From: Neorhizobium tomejilense | Lineage (GTDB): Bacteria > Pseudomonadota > Alphaproteobacteria > Rhizobiales > Rhizobiaceae | DNA length: 64,000 nucleotides | Assembly (NCBI GenBank): GCA_002968845.1 | Contig: PVBG01000004.1 | Span: forward strand, 124,001 to 188,000 | Direction of reading: 5' to 3' | Shown here: piece after piece, positions 42,788-53,486 of the stretch | Position numbering within the stretch: position 1 is the stretch's first letter | Layout of the letters: each line of letters starts with the position of its first letter | Notes under the pieces: model-generated | Seen by the model: the letters and a program-made list of their open reading frames with translations, nothing else | What the model was told of the DNA's origin: nothing | Databases searched by the model: none | Made by a program: the position numbers and the translations under genes

Positions 42788-44017
42788 ATGACCCCTCAGT
42801 TGAAAATCGTAGCACGGTTGTTCGCTCTCTTGGTCCTTGTAGGCCTTTCCGGATGCAATCTGGTCGTCATGTCGCCTTCCGGCGATATCGCCAAGCAGCA
42901 GGCCAACCTGATCATCGTCGCCACGGTACTGATGCTGATCATCATCGTGCCGGTGATCTTCCTCACTCTGTTTTTCGCCTGGCGCTATCGCGGCTCCAAC
43001 ACCAGTGCGCCCTACGATCCCGAATGGCACCATTCGACGGGGCTCGAAGTCATCATCTGGTCCGCACCGCTCGCCATCATCATCGCGCTCGGTGCCGTCA
43101 CCTGGATCAGCACCCATAAGCTCGACCCTTACCGGCCGCTCGACCGGCTGGACGCCCAGCGTGCCGTCCCGGCGGAGACAAAGCCGATCACGGTCGAGGT
43201 CGTGGCGCTCGACTGGAAATGGCTGTTTTTCTATCCGGACTACGGCATCGCCACCGTTAACGAGATGGCGGCCCCGGTGGACGTGCCGATCAACTTCAGG
43301 ATCACCGCCTCGTCGGTGATGAATTCCTTCTATGTGCCGGCGCTGGCCGGAATGATCTATGCCATGCCTGGCATGGAGACCAAGCTGCATGCCGTCATCA
43401 ACAAGCCCGGCGAATACGAAGGCCTCTCCTCGAACTACAGCGGCGACGGTTTTTCTCACATGCGCTTCAAGTTCCACGGCGTCGACCAGGCAGGCTTCGA
43501 CCAGTGGGTGGCCCGCGTCAAGCAGAACGGCACGGCGCTCAACCGCGACGCCTATCTGAAGCTCGAGAAGCCGAGCGCCAGGGAGCCGGTGCGTTATTAC
43601 GCATCCGTCGAGGACGGGCTCTATCGCGCCGTGCTCAATATGTGCGCGACGCCCGGCAAGATGTGCATGGACGAGATGATGCATATCGACATGGCCGGCG
43701 GCGGCGGAATCGAGAGCCACGAAAACCGTGCCAGGCTGGAGCATGACAACCGCCATGCGGGCGAAGCGGCGCACGGCACGGCGGCCCCTGCCGCCACTTT
43801 CCCCGCCACCGGCAATCCGGCCCGCAGCCCGGAACCGGCGGAAGGCGTCAACAGCCAGCAGCCCCAGGGACAATCCGGAGGGCCGTCGATGCACCAAGGC
43901 ACCCACGCACCAGGCATGCACGACATGCAGGGCGGCGCTTCCGGAAGCACCACCGAAACTCCGCAGGGCGGCGCGGCACCGGCGCAGCTCAACAACGACG
44001 CCCCGGCAAAGCCCTGA
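42788..44017 (+). CDS. cyoA: Cytochrome bo3 ubiquinol oxidase subunit II with His/Met-rich C-terminal tail
   Basis: A 409-residue lipoprotein. The signal ends in the lipobox LSGC (near 19-22), followed by two transmembrane helices and a periplasmic cupredoxin-like domain (about 130-285; VEVVALDWKWLFFYPDYGIATVN). The CuA Cys/His ligands of cytochrome c oxidases are absent, as expected for a quinol oxidase. The final about 105 residues (from MMHIDMAGGGG on) are an unusual low-complexity tail rich in His, Met, Gly, Pro and Gln that E. coli CyoA lacks. It is the first gene of cyoABCD. Confidence 0.94.
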   Translation: MTPQLKIVARLFALLVLVGLSGCNLVVMSPSGDIAKQQANLIIVATVLMLIIIVPVIFLTLFFAWRYRGSNTSAPYDPEWHHSTGLEVIIWSAPLAIIIALGAVTWISTHKLDPYRPLDRLDAQRAVPAETKPITVEVVALDWKWLFFYPDYGIATVNEMAAPVDVPINFRITASSVMNSFYVPALAGMIYAMPGMETKLHAVINKPGEYEGLSSNYSGDGFSHMRFKFHGVDQAGFDQWVARVKQNGTALNRDAYLKLEKPSAREPVRYYASVEDGLYRAVLNMCATPGKMCMDEMMHIDMAGGGGIESHENRARLEHDNRHAGEAAHGTAAPAATFPATGNPARSPEPAEGVNSQQPQGQSGGPSMHQGTHAPGMHDMQGGASGSTTETPQGGAAPAQLNNDAPAKP

Positions 44018-44037
44018 ACGAGATCCGGTAGAAACCC

Positions 44038-46041
44038 ATGTTCGGCAACACCACGCTTACCCAATTCCTCTTCGGACGGCTTTCCCTGGAAGCCATTCCC
44101 TATCACGAACCGATCCTGATCGTGACCTTCATAGCGGTCGCAATCGGCGGCATCGCCATGCTGGCGCTGATCACCAAATACAAGCTCTGGGGCTATCTCT
44201 GGACCGAGTGGTTCACGAGCGTCGATCACAAGAAGATCGGCATCATGTATATCGTGCTCGCCATCATCATGCTGCTGCGCGGTTTTGCCGATGCGATCAT
44301 GATGCGCATCCAGCAGGCGATCGCCTTCAACGGAAGCGAGGGCTACCTCAACCCGCATCACTACGACCAGATCTTCACTGCCCATGGCGTGATCATGATC
44401 TTCTTCGTGGCAATGCCTTTCGTGACCGGTTTCATGAACTACGTGGTGCCGCTGCAGATTGGCGCGCGCGACGTCTCCTTTCCCTTCCTCAACAACTTCT
44501 CCTTCTGGATGACCACGGCCGGCGCCGTGATCATCATGATGTCGCTCTTCGTCGGCGAATTCGCCCGCACCGGCTGGCTCGCCTATCCGCCGCTCTCGGG
44601 TGCCGACTACAGTCCGGGCGTCGGTGTCGATTATTACATCTGGGGTCTGCAGGTGGCCGGCATCGGCACGACGCTATCCGGCATCAACCTGATCGCTACG
44701 ATCGTGAAGATGCGCGCGCCGGGCATGACCTTCATGAAGATGCCGATCTTCACCTGGACATCGCTCTGCACCAACGTGCTGATCGTTGCAACTTTCCCAA
44801 TCCTGACCGCCACGCTCGCGCTGCTGTCGCTCGACCGCTATGTCGGAACGAACTTCTTCACCAACGACCTCGGCGGCAATCCGATGATGTACATCAACCT
44901 CATCTGGATCTGGGGCCATCCGGAAGTCTACATCCTCGTGCTGCCGGCCTTCGGCATCTTTTCCGAAGTCGTCGCCACCTTCAGCGGCAAGCGGCTGTTC
45001 GGTTATGCTTCGATGGTCTATGCCACTTGCGTGATCATGATCCTCTCCTACATCGTGTGGCTCCACCACTTCTTCACGATGGGCGCGGGCGCGAGCGTGA
45101 ACGCCTTCTTCGGCATCACCACGATGATCATCTCGATCCCCACCGGCGCGAAGATGTTCAACTGGCTCTTCACCATGTATCGCGGCCGCATCCGCTACGA
45201 ACTGCCGATGTACTGGACGATCGGCTTCATGGTGACCTTCGTCATCGGCGGCATGACCGGCGTCATGCTGGCCATCCCGCCGGCCGACTTCGTGCTGCAC
45301 AACTCGCTCTTCCTGATCGCCCACTTCCACAACGTCATCATCGGCGGCGTGCTGTTCGGGCTCATGGCGGGCGTCGTCTACTGGTGGCCGAAGGCCTTCG
45401 GCTACAAGCTCGACAAGTTCTGGGGCCTCATCAGCTTCTGGTGCTGGCAGATCGGCTTCTTCGTCGCCTTCATGCCGCTCTACGTGCTCGGCCTGATGGG
45501 CGTCACCCGCCGCGTCAATCAGTTCGAGGATCCTTCCCTGCAGATATGGTTCGTCATCGCCGCCATCGGTGCCGGGATCATTGCCTGCGGCATCGGAGCC
45601 TTCATCATCCAGCTCGTCGTCTCATTCATGCGCCGCGACCAGCTGCGCGAGACCTCTGGCGATCCGTGGGACGGGCGCACGCTGGAATGGTCGACTTCCT
45701 CGCCGCCGCCGGACTACAACTTCGCCTTCACGCCCGTCGTGCATGATCATGACAGCTGGTACGACATGAAACTTCGCGGCTACGAACGCCCGCTCGGCGG
45801 TTTCAAGCCGATCCACATGCCGAAGAACACCGGCACCGGGATTGTCCTGGCTGGCATCAGCATCGTCTTTGCCTTCGCGATGATCTGGTACATCTGGTGG
45901 CTGGCGGCCATCTCCTTCATCGCGATGGTCGCCACGGCGATCGGCCATACCTTCAACTATAACCGGGATTTCCACATTCCCGCCGAAACCGTGACCGCAA
46001 CAGAGGACGCGCGCTCGAAGCTGCTCGCGGAACGGACCTGA
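44038..46041 (+). CDS. cyoB: Cytochrome bo3 ubiquinol oxidase subunit I
   Basis: A 667-residue heme-copper oxidase core subunit with about 15 helices. Haem and CuB ligands are visible: His in the [17 protein letters not shown] segment, the [15 protein letters not shown] motif with the cross-linked His-Tyr pair, the LHHFFTMG double His, and the HFHNVIIGG haem pair. It catalyses quinol oxidation, oxygen reduction and proton pumping. It lies 20 bases after cyoA. Length and helix pattern are normal. Confidence 0.98.
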   Translation: MFGNTTLTQFLFGRLSLEAIPYHEPILIVTFIAVAIGGIAMLALITKYKLWGYLWTEWFTSVDHKKIGIMYIVLAIIMLLRGFADAIMMRIQQAIAFNGSEGYLNPHHYDQIFTAHGVIMIFFVAMPFVTGFMNYVVPLQIGARDVSFPFLNNFSFWMTTAGAVIIMMSLFVGEFARTGWLAYPPLSGADYSPGVGVDYYIWGLQVAGIGTTLSGINLIATIVKMRAPGMTFMKMPIFTWTSLCTNVLIVATFPILTATLALLSLDRYVGTNFFTNDLGGNPMMYINLIWIWGHPEVYILVLPAFGIFSEVVATFSGKRLFGYASMVYATCVIMILSYIVWLHHFFTMGAGASVNAFFGITTMIISIPTGAKMFNWLFTMYRGRIRYELPMYWTIGFMVTFVIGGMTGVMLAIPPADFVLHNSLFLIAHFHNVIIGGVLFGLMAGVVYWWPKAFGYKLDKFWGLISFWCWQIGFFVAFMPLYVLGLMGVTRRVNQFEDPSLQIWFVIAAIGAGIIACGIGAFIIQLVVSFMRRDQLRETSGDPWDGRTLEWSTSSPPPDYNFAFTPVVHDHDSWYDMKLRGYERPLGGFKPIHMPKNTGTGIVLAGISIVFAFAMIWYIWWLAAISFIAMVATAIGHTFNYNRDFHIPAETVTATEDARSKLLAERT

Positions 46042-46045
46042 GATC

Positions 46046-46678
46046 ATGAGCCAGACGCAAGCGCAAACCCACGGCGCGGACAACGGTAAGCCGCAATTCT
46101 ACCTCACGGAAGATCATCATCCGGAAGGCAGCACGATGCTGGGCTTCTGGCTCTACCTGATGAGCGACTGCCTGATCTTCGCGGTGCTCTTTGCCACCCA
46201 TGGCGTACTCGGCCGCAATTATGCGGCCGGTCCCTCGCCCGCCGACCTGTTCGACCTGCCGCTCGTCGCGCTCAACACCGCAATGCTGCTCTTCTCGTCG
46301 ATCACCTACGGCTTTGCCATGTTGCAGATGGAAAGGGGCGCAAAGATCGAGACCCTGTTCTGGCTCGGGGTGACCGGCGTGTTCGGCGCTGCCTTCCTCA
46401 GCCTCGAGCTTTACGAGTTCAACCACCTGATCCACGAGGGCGCAGGCCCGACCCGTTCGGCCTTCCTTTCCTCCTTCTTCACGCTGGTCGGCACCCACGG
46501 CCTGCACGTCACCTTCGGCATCATCTGGCTGATCACGCTGATGGTGCAGGTTGGCAGACACGGGCTGATCGAGGCAAACAAGCGCCGCCTGATGTGCCTT
46601 TCGATGTTCTGGCACTTCCTCGACGTCGTCTGGATCGGCGTCTTCTCCTTCGTTTATCTGATGGGAGTCCTCGGATGA
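46046..46678 (+). CDS. cyoC: Cytochrome bo3 ubiquinol oxidase subunit III
   Basis: A 210-residue, five-helix subunit. The STMLGFWLYLMSDCLIFAVLFATHGVL start and the GLHVTFGIIWLITL segment are typical of CyoC. It begins 4 bases after cyoB and its TGA overlaps the cyoD ATG. It supports assembly and proton uptake of the oxidase. Confidence 0.97.
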   Translation: MSQTQAQTHGADNGKPQFYLTEDHHPEGSTMLGFWLYLMSDCLIFAVLFATHGVLGRNYAAGPSPADLFDLPLVALNTAMLLFSSITYGFAMLQMERGAKIETLFWLGVTGVFGAAFLSLELYEFNHLIHEGAGPTRSAFLSSFFTLVGTHGLHVTFGIIWLITLMVQVGRHGLIEANKRRLMCLSMFWHFLDVVWIGVFSFVYLMGVLG

Positions 46679-47091
46679 GTTCGCACGGCCAAACCCCGCA
46701 CGCTCCTGCTCACGAAAGTGCCTCCCAGGCGCATCATGGCCATAGCAATGGCCACCAGGCGGGCCACGGCACACTGAGAAGCTACCTGATCGGCTTCAGC
46801 CTGTCGGTGATCCTGACGGCCATTCCGTTCTGGCTGGTGATGAGCGGTGCCATCGACAGCAAGCTGTTCACCGCTTTCCTCGTCATGGGGCTGGGTGTGA
46901 TCCAGATCGTCGTGCACATGGTCTATTTTCTGCACATGAACCCGCGCTCCGAAGGCGGGTGGACGATGATGGCGCTGCTCTTCACGCTTGTCCTGGTCGG
47001 CATCACGCTTGCCGGATCGCTCTGGGTCATGCACCATCTCAACACCAACATGATGCCGATGTCGCCGGAGATGATGAAGAACATGCCGTGA
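46675..47091 (+). CDS. cyoD: Cytochrome bo3 ubiquinol oxidase subunit IV with His-rich N-terminus
   Basis: A 138-residue subunit with three helices (about 40-125; SYLIGFSLSVILTAIPFWLV, then IVVHMVYFLHMN). The N-terminal 32 residues contain eight histidines (AHHGHSNGHQAGHG), more than in E. coli CyoD, and the C-terminus is Met-rich (NMMPMSPEMMKNMP). The ATG at 46675 overlaps the cyoC stop. The His-rich end resembles the tail of CyoA in this operon and may bind copper or another metal. Confidence 0.95.
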   Translation: MSSHGQTPHAPAHESASQAHHGHSNGHQAGHGTLRSYLIGFSLSVILTAIPFWLVMSGAIDSKLFTAFLVMGLGVIQIVVHMVYFLHMNPRSEGGWTMMALLFTLVLVGITLAGSLWVMHHLNTNMMPMSPEMMKNMP

Positions 47092-47124
47092 CCCTTCGGG
47101 GGCAAGCTGGGAAGGGATAGACGC

Positions 47125-47874
47125 ATGGCTCTCGATCATCCTTTGACCGGAGAAACGGCGGATGCGGAACCGGCACGCTCCCGGCTCGTCTTCGCAGGCG
47201 CAATGTTCTTCCTGACGCTGATTTTTATCGGGCTCGGCACCTGGCAAGTGCAGCGGCTCTTCTGGAAACTCGATCTGATCGCTCGCGTCGACGCCCGGGT
47301 CACGGCAACCCCGGCGCCTGCCCCCTCATCGCCAGCCTGGCCTGCGATCAACGCCGAAAACGACGAATATCGGCGCGTCACCGCCACCGGGTTCTTTCGC
47401 CATGACGCGGAAACACTGGTTCAGGCGGTGACCGATCTCGGCCCCGGCTTCTGGATTCTGACGCCTCTGGAACAGAAGGACGGGACCACCGTCCTCGTCA
47501 ATCGCGGCTTCGTGCCCGCCAACCGCCGCGACCCGGCTTTGCGGCCGGATGGGCAGCTCGCGGGTCCGGTGAAGATCACCGGCCTGATCCGCATCAGCGA
47601 GCCGGGCGGCGCCTTCCTACGCTCCAACGATGCCGCCGGCGGCCGCTGGTACTCGCGCGACGTGGCCGCGATCGCAGCGACAAAAGGCCTCGAAAAGGTA
47701 GCGCCCTATTTCATCGATGCCGACGCGACGCCGATCCCGGGCGGCCTTCCCGTCGGAGGACTGACGGTGATCCGCTTCCGCAACAGCCACCTCGTCTATG
47801 CCGTGACCTGGTATCTGCTCGCGGTGATGAGCGCCGGCGGCGCCTACGCCATCCAGCGAAAACGGCTGGCCTGA
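47125..47874 (+). CDS. SURF1-family oxidase assembly protein
   Basis: A 249-residue protein with two terminal membrane helices (about 24-45 and 220-242) around a periplasmic domain. SURF1 motifs are GTWQVQRLFWK at the start, the central TLVNRGFVP-like VLVNRGFVPANRR, and the final LVYAVTWYLLA. It helps insert haem into the oxidase. In alphaproteobacteria it commonly follows cyoABCD, where enterobacteria have cyoE instead. AAGGGA lies upstream of the ATG. Confidence 0.93.
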   Translation: MALDHPLTGETADAEPARSRLVFAGAMFFLTLIFIGLGTWQVQRLFWKLDLIARVDARVTATPAPAPSSPAWPAINAENDEYRRVTATGFFRHDAETLVQAVTDLGPGFWILTPLEQKDGTTVLVNRGFVPANRRDPALRPDGQLAGPVKITGLIRISEPGGAFLRSNDAAGGRWYSRDVAAIAATKGLEKVAPYFIDADATPIPGGLPVGGLTVIRFRNSHLVYAVTWYLLAVMSAGGAYAIQRKRLA

Positions 47875-47999
47875 ACTCGGGCGTGGATTTCCACCGAATA
47901 GCAGGGGCGGCAACCTGTTCATCGCGCGCCGAATTTCCCATAGTCCGGGAAACGGCATTTGCCAGCGCCGCAGGCGGCCAGTTTAGAGCGGATCATATC

Positions 48000-48455
48000 A
48001 TGCGCCAGTTCTTCGACTCGAAATACAAGATCATCCTGGCGGCAGCGCTGTTCATCCTGACGTCGATCTTCATGTCGATTTCCGCGACCGGGCATGTCAG
48101 CGGCAATTACATCGCCATCGTCCTGGTCGCGTTCCTGTTCACGATCCTGTCGCTCTATTCGACAGCCCGATCGCCACATGCCGAATACCTGATCATCGGC
48201 AGCCTGCTTCTGTCCCTCTCGACATTGGTGGGGATCACAGAGGTGCTGACCAAGAAGATCTCCAACCTGGAGTACGGAATTTATTTCTTCGCCTTCCTCG
48301 GCTGCGTCGGCCTGCTTTCGCTGGGCCTGATCGCGCGGTATCTCACCAGCGAGGGATGGGGCGTCAGCTCCGAAAAGACCCGCGAAGCGCTGTCGGTCTG
48401 CGCCACGATCCTCGGATTCGTGCTGGCGATCGCCTCGGCCTTCGTGCCGACCTGA
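48000..48455 (+). CDS. Small membrane protein of unknown function
   Basis: A 151-residue protein with four predicted helices: IILAAALFILTSIFMSI, YIAIVLVAFLFTILSLY, LIIGSLLLSLSTLVGI and a last pair ending TILGFVLAIASAFVP. A short loop with charged residues (SEGWGVSSEKTREAL) lies between helices 3 and 4. No family is recognised. ATG at 48000 fits the first helix; the longer frame to 47883 adds sequence with no membrane or signal character. It follows SURF1 by 125 bases and may be in the cyo transcript. Confidence 0.72.
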   Translation: MRQFFDSKYKIILAAALFILTSIFMSISATGHVSGNYIAIVLVAFLFTILSLYSTARSPHAEYLIIGSLLLSLSTLVGITEVLTKKISNLEYGIYFFAFLGCVGLLSLGLIARYLTSEGWGVSSEKTREALSVCATILGFVLAIASAFVPT

Positions 48456-48492
48456 CGTGCCGACCTGAAAAGCCCGGCGTTAGTCAGCATTG

Positions 48493-48529
48493 AAAAAGGT
48501 GCCCGGACGTAGCTGAGCCACGTCCGGGC
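48493..48529 (-). terminator. Rho-independent terminator of katG
   Basis: GCCCGGACGT (48501-48510) pairs perfectly with 48520-48529 across a 9-base loop. On the minus strand the stem is followed by ACC and then five T (48497-48493). It lies 13 bases beyond the katG stop and also faces the small membrane gene. Confidence 0.8.
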
Positions 48530-48541
48530 GATTTTGGTCGA

Positions 48542-50934
<2,393 letters not shown>

Positions 50935-51852
50935 ATGAAAAACCTCACGCTCAAACAGCTCCGCTATTTCGAAGCCCTGGCACGGGATGGCCGCTTCCGC
51001 CGCGCGGCTGATGCCTGCGCCATTTCCCAGCCAGCCTTGTCGATGCAGATCAAGGAACTCGAACAGGAAGTGGGCGGCGATCTCTTCGAGCGGAATGCGC
51101 GCGAGGTGAAACTGACCGCCTTCGGCCAGACCTTCGCGCTGCGGGTTCGCGGCATCCTGCGAGCGGTGGATGAACTGGCGGACCTCGCCCGTGCGTCGCG
51201 CGATCCGTTCCTGGCGCGCTTACGCATCGGTATCATCCCGACGATCGCGCCCTATCTCCTGCCGGCGATCATCAACGACCTGAACAGAACTTTCGACGGC
51301 ATTGAAATACAGGTGCGCGAGACGCAGACGGCAAAGCTGGTCCAGGAGCTGGCACAGGGCGAACTGGATCTGGCAATCGTCGCCCTGCCCGTATCGGAGC
51401 CGTTCCTGACCGAGCTCAAATTGTTCGATGAGGAGTTCGTGCTGGTCCGGAGACCGGAGGACGAGGGCAAGCCGGTGCCCGAACGCGAGGCGTTACGCGA
51501 AATGCGCCTGCTTCTGCTGGAGGAAGGCCACTGTTTTCGCGATCAGGCCCTGTCGTTCTGCAAAGTAGGCACGACGCGCCTGCGGGAAGTCATGGAGGGC
51601 AGCTCCCTGTCGACGCTGGTCCAGATGGTCAGCGCCGGTATCGGCATCACGCTGATCCCGGAAATGGCTGTGCCGGTGGAAACGCGCTCGGCGCAGGTTT
51701 CGATCTCCCGCTTCCAGATGCCGCGGCCCTCACGCACTATTGGAATGATCTGGCGCAATTCGACGCCCCTGGTCACCCAGCTCCTGCAGATTTCCGAGGT
51801 GGTGCGCGGTTCGGCCGACACCATGCGCAGACAGCATGCCATGCGGCCTTGA
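50935..51852 (+). CDS. oxyR: Hydrogen-peroxide-sensing LysR-family regulator OxyR
   Basis: A 305-residue LysR-type regulator with an N-terminal HTH (FRRAADACAISQPALSMQIKELE). The peroxide sensor cysteines are C200 and C209 in EEGHCFRDQALSFCK, which match C199 and C208 of E. coli OxyR in context and spacing. This separates it from ordinary LysR proteins. It is divergent from katG, its classic target. The Shine-Dalgarno is weak (TAGGG 4 bases before the ATG), consistent with a low-level regulator. Confidence 0.96.
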   Translation: MKNLTLKQLRYFEALARDGRFRRAADACAISQPALSMQIKELEQEVGGDLFERNAREVKLTAFGQTFALRVRGILRAVDELADLARASRDPFLARLRIGIIPTIAPYLLPAIINDLNRTFDGIEIQVRETQTAKLVQELAQGELDLAIVALPVSEPFLTELKLFDEEFVLVRRPEDEGKPVPEREALREMRLLLLEEGHCFRDQALSFCKVGTTRLREVMEGSSLSTLVQMVSAGIGITLIPEMAVPVETRSAQVSISRFQMPRPSRTIGMIWRNSTPLVTQLLQISEVVRGSADTMRRQHAMRP

Positions 51853-52320
51853 GGTCCCAGCGAAACGGCTCGCGGAGGGAGCCGGCGGGCCGCGCGCATT
51901 TGTGTGGAAAGGCGTTAAGTATTTGATCTTGGTAGGTTCAAACCGGAATGGTGCCCAGAGGAGGTGACTGGAGAGTGGGCTTTCTCAATAGTTTATCGAT
52001 CTGTGGGACAATTTTCCTTCCCTGAAATCGCTATGCTTTTTGCGGTAACTGTCCCAATCCGCCTGCCGCCTCAGTCTTCGCCCTGAGAAGCATGGCCTCC
52101 TCCAAGAACGGCACAACAGGGCTATACTAGAATTGTGAAACCGATATAGCGCCACGGTCGCGCGATCTTTTGCAAGCGGCAGCCGCACCAACTTCTTGAA
52201 CGACATGAACGCCCTGCGGGATCGCCGTTCCATGGAAGGCGAGCAAGCTTATGTATCCGCCCTCCGCGAGGCGGAATCTCGGAGCAAATGCGTCAAGGCG
52301 ATGTCAATCTGGCAATCCGG
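51853..52320. other. Gene-free stretch of lower GC between oxyR and the next LysR gene
   Basis: About 470 bases with no convincing gene. Base composition is visibly more AT-rich than the neighbours. Frames present on both strands (for example 51985-52233 minus) have Arg/Ser-rich sequence and no RBS. A pair TGGGACA/TGTCCCA (near 52002 and 52051) forms an outer inverted repeat. It may be the decayed remains of an inserted element or lost gene; nothing was recognised. Confidence 0.4.
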
Positions 52321-52358
52321 CAGATCTCACAAAACCTGTCCGGTTAACCTGAGATCTG
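52321..52358 (-). terminator. Hairpin over the stop codon of the LysR gene
   Basis: CAGATCTCA (52321-52329) pairs perfectly with TGAGATCTG (52350-52358) and encloses the TAA stop at 52344-52346. There is no U-tract, so it may be a Rho-dependent or mRNA-protecting structure. Confidence 0.35.
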
Positions 52359-53252
52359 GTGCCTGGAGCGGAGAAAATCCATCAGGTCACTGGCAGGCTT
52401 GGACAAAGGGCGGCGAATTGAGGCTATCTGCCGTACATCGAAACCCAATTCATCTCCGGCGAAATCGATCTTGACCAGCTCGCCGCGCTGGAGATCAGCC
52501 GCCACGCTTCGTTCCAGCGAACAGGCAATGCCCACACCAGCAGCAACGAACTCGCGCAGGAACTGGTACTCGGTCGCCTGTGCCGCGACCTTTACGTGGT
52601 TGATACCGGCATTCGCCAGAAGCTTCGAGACACCCCGTCCAAACAGCGAAGAGGGCGGCGGACCAACGAAGTCATAACGTGCCACGTCCTGCGGCTTGAT
52701 GCTCTTGCGGTGGGCCAGGGGGTGGTTCGGCGAGGCAATGAGAACCAGCTTCTCCCGGCCGATCGTTTCAGCCCGCACACCTCGAAGGTCTTCATTGCCC
52801 AGAAAGCAGCCGACATCGGCCACGCCATCGCGAACCTCGGAAAAAACATCCTCCTGTTTGCCGATCCTCAGGACGAGTTGGATATCCGGCCGCGCTATCG
52901 CAAAGTCCGTCAGATCTTTTCGCAGTACAAAATTGGCGAGGCTTCGCTGGCAAGATAGAACCACCTGCTGACCGGTCTCACCTCGGATTTTCACGACATC
53001 TGCGCGCATGTCGTCGGCCTCGGCCAGGAACTCGCGCGCATGTTGCAGCACGCTTTGACCGATCTCGGTGAGCAGCGGCTTGCGACCCCGGCGCCGCACG
53101 AAAATCTGACCGCCGATTTCCTTCTCGATCGCCATGATATGGGCGCTGACCGATGGCTGGGCGATGCCGAAACGGTCGGCGGCGGCGGCGAAGCTTCCCT
53201 CCTCGACCACTGCAACCAGGACTTCCATGCGCCGGAGCGTGATATTGAACAT
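52344..53252 (-). CDS. LysR-family transcriptional regulator of the hydantoinase-like operon
   Basis: A 302-residue LTTR with an N-terminal HTH (SFAAAADRFGIAQPSVSAHIMAIEKE) and a type-2 periplasmic-binding-like effector domain (90-300). It is transcribed away from hyuA with a 234-base shared promoter region that holds a 16-bp perfect palindrome 12 bases before its own start. It is thus the likely regulator of the hyuAB/transport operon and of itself, sensing the substrate or a breakdown product. The RBS is weak. Confidence 0.91.
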   Translation of the reverse strand: MFNITLRRMEVLVAVVEEGSFAAAADRFGIAQPSVSAHIMAIEKEIGGQIFVRRRGRKPLLTEIGQSVLQHAREFLAEADDMRADVVKIRGETGQQVVLSCQRSLANFVLRKDLTDFAIARPDIQLVLRIGKQEDVFSEVRDGVADVGCFLGNEDLRGVRAETIGREKLVLIASPNHPLAHRKSIKPQDVARYDFVGPPPSSLFGRGVSKLLANAGINHVKVAAQATEYQFLREFVAAGVGIACSLERSVAADLQRGELVKIDFAGDELGFDVRQIASIRRPLSKPASDLMDFLRSRHQISG

Positions 53253-53263
53253 GGTGATAACCT

Positions 53264-53279
53264 ATAGCCTATAGGCTAT
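53264..53279. promoter_or_regulatory. Probable LysR operator: 16-bp perfect palindrome
   Basis: ATAGCCTATAGGCTAT is a perfect dyad, 12 bases before the LysR start and 208 bases before hyuA. LysR-type sites are interrupted dyads of this size near the divergent promoter. Its closeness to the regulator's own start suggests autorepression. Confidence 0.55.
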
Positions 53280-53416
53280 CAAACCTAAAGCCCCCAAACC
53301 CGTTGCTAGTTAGTGTTCGAATGGATCAAATGCTGTTCGAGGATGAGGAATGACATGAACAATCTCATTGGGAGCCTGACCCTTTAAGCGTCAGCCGGAG
53401 TGTTCCTGCCACCGCT

Positions 53417-53474
53417 GGCCGAGGTCTCGGCCCAATCCGCAAAGATTAAAGCATTCCGCATGGGTTCCATGCGG
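53417..53474 (+). promoter_or_regulatory. Structured 5' leader of hyuA: two perfect hairpins before the RBS
   Basis: GGCCGAG-GT-CTCGGCC at 53417-53432 and CCGCATGG-GTT-CCATGCGG at 53456-53474 are perfect short stems. The second ends 3 bases before the AGGAGG of hyuA. A 14-codon frame at 53343-53387 (MRNDMNNLIGSLTL) lies just upstream. The leader could control translation or mRNA decay; no known riboswitch class was recognised. Confidence 0.4.
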
Positions 53475-53486
53475 ACAGGAGGACGC

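Noticed and set aside
51940-51965. tRNA-like 3' end on the minus strand (TGGTGCCCAGAGG)
   Set aside because: No T-loop consensus, anticodon arm or D-arm follows, so it is not a tRNA gene or a clear attachment site.
51985-52233. 82-codon minus-strand frame in the oxyR downstream gap
   Set aside because: Arg/Ser-rich composition, no RBS and no family resemblance. It is treated as part of a gene-free stretch.
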